NCBI RefSeq assembly: GCF_003576645.1
Contig: NC_044929.1
Coordinates: forward strand, 21,143,981 to 21,207,980
Length of the DNA: 64,000 bases
Direction of reading: 5' to 3'
From: Ipomoea triloba
Taxonomy: Eukaryota; Streptophyta; Magnoliopsida; Solanales; Convolvulaceae
Shown: one piece after another, positions 57,394-64,000 of the stretch
Position numbering within the stretch: position 1 is the first letter of the stretch
Layout: each line of letters opens with the position of its first letter
Notes under the pieces: generated by a model
Database searches by the model: none
What the model saw: the letters and a program-made list of their open reading frames with translations, nothing else
Told to the model about the DNA's origin: nothing
Position numbers and translations under genes: made by a program

Positions 57394-57512
57394 GATCATC
57401 ACATAATGTCTGAATTTTTTGGCACTTAAGATGGCATTGCTTCTCAGTATCCCCACTGCAACTTGGCAGTCTAAATGGAAGTTTCCGATGGCCAAAATGT
57501 AGTACAACATAT
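57394..57512 (-). pseudogene. Small fragment resembling the nodulin-like transporter
   Basis: Minus strand: YYILAIGNFHLDCQVAVGIL, then RSNAILSAKKFRHYV. The gene at 62.1 kb has CYIVAIRNFPLDRQVAVGIS followed by TSYVGLSAKIFTDIV. About 40 codons are preserved without a stop, but nothing of the gene exists on either side. It is more diverged than the fragments at 39.7-40.4 kb. Confidence 0.65.
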
Positions 57513-57549
57513 TGATCATGCAGTGGTAGATGGACTCTAGTTCTAGAAT

Positions 57550-57676
57550 AAGTCTTGTGTGAGACTGTCTTACCGATATTGTGAGATACAAAATATTTTT
57601 TGAGTGTATAGAAAAGTATTACATTTTAAGTACAAAGTATTACATGTCTCTCGTAAGAGAGTCTCACACAAGATTT
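57550..57676. mobile_element. Small palindromic MITE
   Basis: Ends AAGTCTTGTGTGAGACTG and, inverted, AAATCTTGTGTGAGACTC, with AGTATTACA repeats inside. The end wording is like that of the element at 31042-31680. Near 59770-59810 GTGAGACGGCCTCATAGG may be another remnant. Confidence 0.65.
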
Positions 57677-59138
57677 ACTCTACTAGAAAAAATGAATTCA
57701 TTATATTCGTTTGATTCATTTAATACCTTATCTTGTAATGATGGGTACTTGCATCTCGTGATGATAAATGCATATTTTGGATAACTTTTATATGATGATT
57801 TTATTTTATTTTTATACATCCTTGTGTTTATTGAAACTTTGAAAGTGACAAGTTTTAAATGTGTATTAGTATATATGATTTGAGTACTAGTGTAATGAAA
57901 ATGGACATGAAATAGTTACGTTGAGATCAAATTCTTGAACTTTCACACAAGGGCGGCGGGTCCGCATAACTTGTATGGTAATTTTATTTTATTTTTATAC
58001 ATTCATATGTTAATCGAAACTTTGAAGCAACAAGTTTTTAAATGTGTATTAGTATATATTTGGTTTTGAATATTGGTGTAATGAAAATGGACGGGAAATA
58101 GTCATGTTTTGAAAATGACAATGAGTATTAGTATATATGATTTGAATATTATGGGGCATTTGGTTTAGGTGATTACCTAAGTAATGCTACTCTGGTTATA
58201 TTATTATGTTTGGTTTAAGTTATGAGATTACATGATAATGTTATGTTACTCCAAAATTTATGTGGTGGTAATGTTTCAAAATAATATGAGTACATATACA
58301 TCCTTCTTCGAATGCATGTTGTTCCTTCTTTGAGTGCATACATAAGTTTAGACCGTTGGGTGCATAACTTAAAATGTTATCTTTGCACTGTAATGTGCAT
58401 AAGTTTGCACCTTAGGACACACATGGATAAATAGATAACTACATACATGCATACACACACATATATTGAGGACATTATATTATACTCTGTAGTAAATTAG
58501 TTCATATAATTTAAAATATAACTCTTAACCAAACAATATAATATTATAAAACGCACAAGGTAATCTTACATTCCTTCATATTTCACATTACCTTTCAAAA
58601 GGTAACCCTTTACATAAGCTAATCTCTCATTCCATGAATCAAACACCCCCTAGTATAATGTAAATGGAGATGAAATAGTTACATTGTGATCAAATTTTAA
58701 AACTTCCACATGAAGGCGGGTCCACTTTTGTGCACTAGGTTGCAGACCATTAAACTGATAAGGTATTGATAAGAATTGAACTCGATCTGTAATTATGAAA
58801 GTCATGTTCTATCCACTCTCGCTCAATTCCTTCCCAGGCACGATAGAAAGAGCTCATTTTTGACTTTTGAGCTGCGTACCTTTATTGTTTTTGTTTTTTA
58901 TTTTTTATTTTTTCTAACCTTACTAATCGGCAACGACTCCGTAAGATAGTATAATGGGTTTGGATGGATTCGGAATGTGATATCATACATGGTGTGTAAT
59001 CATATCAAACGTAATACAGTTTGGTACATACTCCGTGTCAAATTAAAAGTGATAGTGCCAAAGTTAGATCATTCCTCAACTCCAACCAGATTAGTTAGGC
59101 ACTTTTAGTAGTGCCTACGAGCTTTATAGTAAATTATA

Positions 59139-59505
59139 GGAAAAAGTGTCAAATAGGCCACTGAACTTATAGCTTTTGTGCAATTGGGCCATTGAACTTA
59201 AAAAGTGTGCAATTTAACCATCAAACAAGCAAAATTTGTGCAATTGAACCATTTTTACAAAAATTTTTAATTCAATTTGAGTTAAAAACATTTCAATATT
59301 GACTCCCAACTAAGTATGGTAGAAGAAAATGCCACTCTTAATACATATATGTTAGTAATATAATTGGATTTTACCAAAATTTTTTGTAAAAATGGTCCAA
59401 TTGCACAAATTTTGATTGTTTGATGGTTGAATTGCACACTTTTTAAGTTCAATGGCCCAATTGCACAAAAGCGATAAGTTCAGTGGCCTATTTGACATTT
59501 TTTCC
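59139..59505. mobile_element. Long-TIR foldback element (Mutator-type), 367 bp
   Basis: Begins GGAAAAAGTGTCAAATAGGC and ends in the inverted form (GCCTATTTGACATTTTTTCC). Arms of about 140 bp include TTTTGTGCAATTGGGCCATT and its inverse. The perfect 9-bp direct repeat TAAATTATA flanks it (59130-59138 and 59506-59514). Confidence 0.88.
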
Positions 59506-60487
59506 TAAATTATACTCCATAATTGTTAAGAAAATTGTCTATTGGTCTTTTCGGATATTTTTCGGATTAGTGTGCTATTAGATTACTAATTATGGATAAA
59601 TTGATTGATTGTTACATGTGAGAAAATGTATAAAGAAAAGTGTGATTCTTTTGAGAAAAAAAATGTAATATTTTAAAATCAAAATGTACTCCGTAATATT
59701 TAGAGGTTGAAAAGTTACTTACGAGTGAACATGTACTACGGAGTATTTATTAGGAACTGAATTAGATAGTCTCATGAATAATCTGTGAGACGGCCTCATA
59801 GGAGTTTTTGCACGAACACTACAGTATTAGTTGTTAATTATAATGGGGCAATTCCAGTCTAGTTGATCGGATTGTTGATTCCCTATTAAAGCTGTCTGAT
59901 CTATTGATCTTCTATCTTTGAGACGGTCAATTATGGACAACCTAAAGATGAGTTTCACCAAAACGCACCGGTAATGATTGTAAATTTTTTTCTTAAATCA
60001 AATATATAAAGTTAGTTGAATGGTTAAAGGCATTAAATTGCTTATTTATTTATTTATTTATTTATTTTTATTTATAGGGAAGAGCCATTCCGTTCTCGGC
60101 ATCTTTGTTACGTAGGAAAAAGCGGCAACCCCCACCCGTACTCCTAATCTCTACTCTGACGTATACACACATACACATATATATACAGGCAAACACACAC
60201 ACATACATGCACACTAATATACTTCTATTCCATTTTTTTTTGTCCTCTTTTATGGTGTGATATTTTATTCAAAAAAAAAAAACCATCGACTATAAGATCA
60301 TAAGGCAAAATTTATCCTATGCACACCCTCGAATAGTGGAGTTTGCCTCGTAACTAAAAAAAAGGTAACATTTTTTATTTATGTACTTTTATTTCTTCGG
60401 TCAATAGATATGGTAGGAATTTTTACCTACGTTTCTCCTTTCGGATAGTATATGCGATTGTGGTTTCATTTCTTTGGAGCACACTTA

Positions 60488-61125
60488 GGCTATGTTTGGC
60501 AAACCTAGCTGAAAAGGTAGCTGAAAGCTGAAAAGTAGCTGAAAACTGAAAAGCTATAAGCTCGAAGCTGAAATATGAAGAGCTGTTATGCTTAAAGGTG
60601 TTTGGTAAAATTAACTTTTTGATAAGTTGATAAATGTAAAAAGACTAAAAAGGACATCTTCATACAATTTAAATAATTTTAAATTTAAATAGGTTTGTTT
60701 ATATATTAAAATATAAAATAATGAAATCAATATATTTAAATAAAATATAAAGTAAGAACATAAATTTGAAACATATAAAGTAAAAAAAATATTTATAATT
60801 CATAAGATTAGTCCATACCAAAATTAATGTTCAAACATAAATATCAAACTGGAATTACAACCAAACATAATGAAAAGAAAATGTCAAAAGGGTTTTAATT
60901 GAGAGGGATAAAGGATGTCATTTATTTAAAATAATAAGGATAAAGATGGAAAAAAGTTAAAAAGCTACTAGCTTATTTTGAAAAGCTACCCCAAGTAGCG
61001 TTTCAAAATAAGCTCTTATTTTAAGCTACTAGCTTATTTTGAGAACATTACCAAACAGAGCTTATAGCTTATTAGTAGCTTAAAATAAGCTATAAGCTCC
61101 TAAATAAGCTCTGCCAAACAGAGTC
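60488..61125. mobile_element. Tourist-type MITE (PIF/Harbinger), 638 bp
   Basis: Ends GGCTATGTTTGGCAAACC and, inverted, GACTCTGTTTGGCAGAGC. Many inner AGCTTATAGCT repeats. TTA flanks both sides (60485-60487 and 61126-61128). Confidence 0.78.
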
Positions 61126-62021
61126 TTATTATTTTATTATTTTTCTTAAGAATAAGTGTAATGTGTCACTTCAATTGTGAGTGTTTAATTGTTTTAACCC
61201 CTAAATATTATGGGTAAGCAAATGTTACACTTCATTAGGCCTGGGAAGTATGTGCTTCGCCAAAATTTCATAAAATCCTCATGTTATTTTAGTGTGCAAC
61301 ACTGAGTTTCTTTACATGGTTAGTAGAACAGCAAAATATTACAATGATTTAGAATAATTGACGAGTGAAATTTGTTCACTCATTATAGCGAATGTGTAGT
61401 TCAAGTATCAATTTAGACTTTTAGTTTGGACAAAACAAATTATTTAATTTGGTATCAAAGAGTTAGATCTCATGCAAACAATTAAAAGATCAGGGTTATA
61501 CTTTTACCATCTTCTTATATAGCTAAAAGGCTTGGTGACTATATATTCACTTGTAATGTCATAAAAGAAAATAAGAAGCCCCCAAAAGGAATCGCCAATT
61601 AAGTAGATGAAACATAATTCTGGTACTAGAAAGTTACGAGTTCAATTATTGTCAACGCGTACTCTCTCGGTCTACCTCGTCGAATAGGATCTCCTTAATG
61701 CATTTTACCTTTCTTGTGTGATTTGCGAGTTATTGGCATAGGGGCAGGTTTACTCATTGCGCACATATTCAAATAGTGACTGTGAGTATCCATCATCATC
61801 TTTTTTCTTCTTTTTTTTCTTTTTTAAAGTAAGATTTACCCTATACACACTCTAAAATAGTGACACTAAGTTCCTCCATAATATATATATATATATATAT
61901 AAAAGGAATTGAAGACTCTTTTTCCTTTATTTTTTCATTCACACTATGATCAAGTTTCTCTGAGTTTTCCCATTTTAGAAAAGGGCACCCCGGAGTGAAA
62001 AACACGAACAATTTCCCTTCC

Positions 62022-62029
62022 TATATATA
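62022..62029 (+). promoter_or_regulatory. Probable TATA box of the nodulin-like transporter gene
   Basis: TATATATA in CCTTCCTATATATACTCAGC lies 113 bp before the ATG. The copy in the fragment at 40017-40440 extends up to about this leader region, with a similar TATATATA beyond 40455. Confidence 0.55.
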
Positions 62030-62134
62030 CTCAGCATTTATTCATGTAACGTAAAAGCATTGAAGTGCAAAGAGCATATTATCACCTCCATTTCCACCAC
62101 CCAACCACCTCAACATCACCGGAATCCTCCATTC

Positions 62135-63291
62135 ATGGCCGCCCTTCAATGGCTAAGCTTAGTCGCCGCCATATGGCTCCAAGCCGTGAGCGGAACCAAC
62201 ACCAACTTCCCCGTCTACTCCTCCCGCCTAAAACACCTCCTCTCCATCTCCCAAGTCCAGCTCAACAACCTAGCATTCGCCAACGACGCCGGAAAGCTAT
62301 TCGGCTGGTTTTCCGGCATTGCCGCGCTGTATCTCCCTCTCTGGCTCGTCCTCCTCCTCGGCTCCTCCCTCGGCTTCGTCGGCTACGGCGTCCAGTACCT
62401 TTTCCTCGTCGGAAAACTCGCCTCCCTCTCCTACTGGCACGTCTTCGTCCTCACAGCCCTCGCCGGGAACAGTATTTGCTGGATTAACACCGTCTGTTAC
62501 ATCGTCGCGATTCGGAATTTCCCGTTGGACCGCCAGGTGGCGGTGGGGATTTCCACGAGCTATGTTGGGCTAAGCGCCAAGATTTTTACGGATATCGTGG
62601 AAGCCATGAATGTATCTTCCCCTACTGACGCGGCCCACGCTTATCTCCTCCTTAATTCCGTCCTGCCGCTAATAGTCGCCGTGGTTGCTTCCCCTATCGC
62701 CCGGGAAATCAAGGTCGGAGTATCCAAACGGCTCGCCGGAGGGTTCAGTCTTATGTTCGCGATAACCATAGCTACCGGCGTTTACGCCGTGATCACAACC
62801 AGCTTGGGTTCGGAGATTTCAAGGAAAAAATTGCTAAAACACCTGAGTTTTTCAGGTATGGTTGTGTTATTATGTCTGCCAATGTTAGTCCCTCTGGGTC
62901 AGAAAATAACCGAGCTCTGCCGGAAAAAATGTCCGATACTACCCAAAAATCAGGTCTGTGATCAGCAGGGACTAGAGGGACTCGAAAAAGCAGTTAGTTG
63001 TGATTCTATTATGAGAATAGAGGGCGGAGAGGCGAAAGAAGATGGAGGATCTGAGATTGTTGTGGTTGTGGAAGAAGTGAAATGGAGAGATTTGGTGAAG
63101 AGAGGGGATTTCTGGTTATATTTCTTGGTTTATTTTCTTGGTGCGACTCTGGGTTTAGTGTACCTGAACAATCTGGGTCAAATCGCCGAGTCGCGTGGCT
63201 TCTCCAATGCTTCCCTTCTGGTCTCACTGTCGTCTTCTTTCGGATTCTTTGGGCGTCTCCTTCCGTCGCTTTACGACTATTTCTTCTCAAT
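62135..63291 (+). CDS. Nodulin-like / NFD4-type MFS transporter, first exon only
   Basis: The exon encodes about 385 residues from MAALQWLSLVAAIWLQAVSG to ...FGRLLPSLYDYFFS, ending AT|GTAAAC. Reading through would give a stop three bases later, so splicing to an exon beyond 64000 is expected; relatives are about 550-580 residues. Features of the family include GTNTNFPVYSSRLKHLLSIS, NDAGKLFGWFSGIAALYLP, SICWINTVCYIVAIRNFPLD and LSAKIFTDIV, spread over about six hydrophobic helices of the Nodulin-like domain. A hydrophilic central loop follows (about residues 255-310, acidic/lysine-rich), then VYFLGATLGLVYLNNLGQIA opens the second half. Substrate is unknown for these plant proteins. ATG 62135 is chosen as the first in-frame ATG; upstream in-frame codons have none. 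Broken copies lie at 39.7-40.4 and 57.4 kb. Confidence 0.88.
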
Positions 63292-64000
63292 GTAAACACT
63301 TCTCCCTTCACTCCATTTTACTTAACAAACCATATAATTACACACCTATAGTACTACTTACAAGATACAATCATGTATATCATATATGATTATATATCGC
63401 ATATATGGTATACAAAATTGTACCTTGTATTATCGAGTATTATTAACACGGGTGGCATACCGGTACTATAGAAGTGTACTTCATTTATTAGCGTCGGTAT
63501 TGGTAGTACTTAATAAGTATGTCAAAGTAAGTTGAACATACAGGTCATCTTGCACTCACTCTACAGTGGGGCATGTTAGGGCAATAAATATTATTGATTG
63601 CAAAAATGTCGGTCTGACCCACATAAGCCCGCAGTCGGCACTTGTTGACTCGCGTGGAGGGTAGATCAGACTCTTTTTTAAGTATAATTTATAGTTAAGA
63701 ATATATGTCCAACTAGACAAATTAGGATTATTTGCACCCTAGCGCGCGTGCAGACCAGCTTGCTAAAGTCGGCTAAAAATTTAGGCCCACCGTGACAATA
63801 CTAATACTCAATACAATCATGCATGATAATTCAATGGATAATTCAAGTGGCAAGTGAGCTATTTTTTTAGGGAAGAATTTCGGAAGAACCCGGATTTGAC
63901 TTCCACAAGTGGCAATTCCCCAGGCCAGGAAATGCGGGTGGGTCCAATTATTAATTAAATAATCAATTTCTCAAATATTCTTTCATCACATGAATTTTAG
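63292..64000. other. Intron or downstream sequence of the transporter gene
   Basis: From the GT donor to the window end there is AT-rich, non-coding sequence with a SINE-like segment near 63842-63945. No second exon was found. Confidence 0.5.
63842..63945 (+). mobile_element. 3'-truncated SINE of the 8.6/35.9-kb family
   Basis: TTCAAGTGGCAAGTGAGCTA (A box), GAAGAATTTCGGAAGAACCC and a B-box-like GGATTTGACTTCCACAAGTG match the head of the SINE at 8608-8796 (read on its own strand). The 3' body and A tail are missing. Confidence 0.65.

Larger units (their letters stand above)
57677..62021. other. MITE-rich spacer between DAP3 and the transporter gene
   Basis: Besides the elements listed separately (59139-59505, 60488-61125), it has a probable MITE at about 58152-58651 (GGGGCATTTGG ... 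CAAACACCCCC). A duplicated phrase AATGTGTATTAGTATATA lies near 57858 and 58038. A (TTTA)n tract is at about 60042-60078. No gene found. Confidence 0.5.

Noticed and set aside
1..64000. CRISPR arrays, operons, riboswitches or prokaryotic terminators
   Set aside because: The sequence is a plant nuclear genome; repeated units seen here are minisatellites and transposons without CRISPR spacing or cas genes.
1..64000. A complete LTR retrotransposon or an endogenous virus
   Set aside because: No long terminal repeat pair with primer-binding site and no gag, protease, integrase or viral coat or replicase motifs were seen. The only long direct repeat (50.9-54.0 kb) is an apparent assembly duplication.

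Overview
The window is plant nuclear DNA, most likely from Ipomoea (morning-glory/sweet-potato genus, Convolvulaceae). The WRKY gene at 26.1-28.4 kb encodes a 550-residue protein that, as far as I remember, matches the sweet-potato factor SPF1 almost throughout. Spliced genes, AT-rich spacers, chloroplast and mitochondrial presequences, plant SINEs, MITEs and Helitrons, and N-filled scaffold gaps all fit. No database search was run.

Layout. (1) 0.3-3.1 kb: two divergent genes, a chloroplast PP2C of the PBCP type (minus strand, last exons off the left edge) and a MEA1-family acidic protein (plus). (2) 3.1-11.4 kb: AT-rich spacer with SINEs, a 241-bp hAT-type element and an element built of inverted 22-bp units. 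(3) 11.5-12.0 kb: single-exon PADRE/DUF4228 gene. (4) 12-16.3 kb: spacer with a LINE RNase H remnant. (5) 16.3-19.8 kb: three-exon CHX-type cation/H+ antiporter (minus). (6) 19.8-26.1 kb: repeat-rich spacer. (7) 26.1-28.4 kb: five-exon SPF1/WRKY33-type gene (minus). (8) 28.4-54 kb: gene-poor, repeat-rich block. It holds two sized N gaps and two single-N joins, a segmental duplication (36.9-39.4 versus 43.5-46.8 kb), a patch of broken copies of two genes found further right (39.7-41.6 kb), a Helitron, and a perfect 1,552-bp direct duplication that looks like an assembly error. (9) 54.1-57.1 kb: seven-exon gene for mitochondrial ribosomal protein mS29/DAP3 (plus). (10) 57-62 kb: MITE-rich spacer. 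(11) 62.1-63.3 kb: large first exon of a nodulin-like/NFD4-type MFS transporter (plus) that continues past the right edge.

The genes are unrelated housekeeping or regulatory loci and do not form a pathway. The most interesting structure is at 39.7-41.6 kb. There an inverted pair of transporter-gene fragments could fold into a roughly 300-bp hairpin RNA resembling the transporter at 62 kb, next to a broken piece of DAP3 exon 6. Other useful observations are three long-TIR Mutator-type foldback elements with 9-10 bp target duplications (one with its empty site visible in the paralogous segment), elements whose interiors consist of short repeated units, a GC-AG intron in DAP3, and a Helitron ending 276 bp before the DAP3 start codon.

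Exon coordinates were derived by hand from splice signals and reading frame. They should be accurate to the base where a family alignment fixed them, but no transcript evidence was available.
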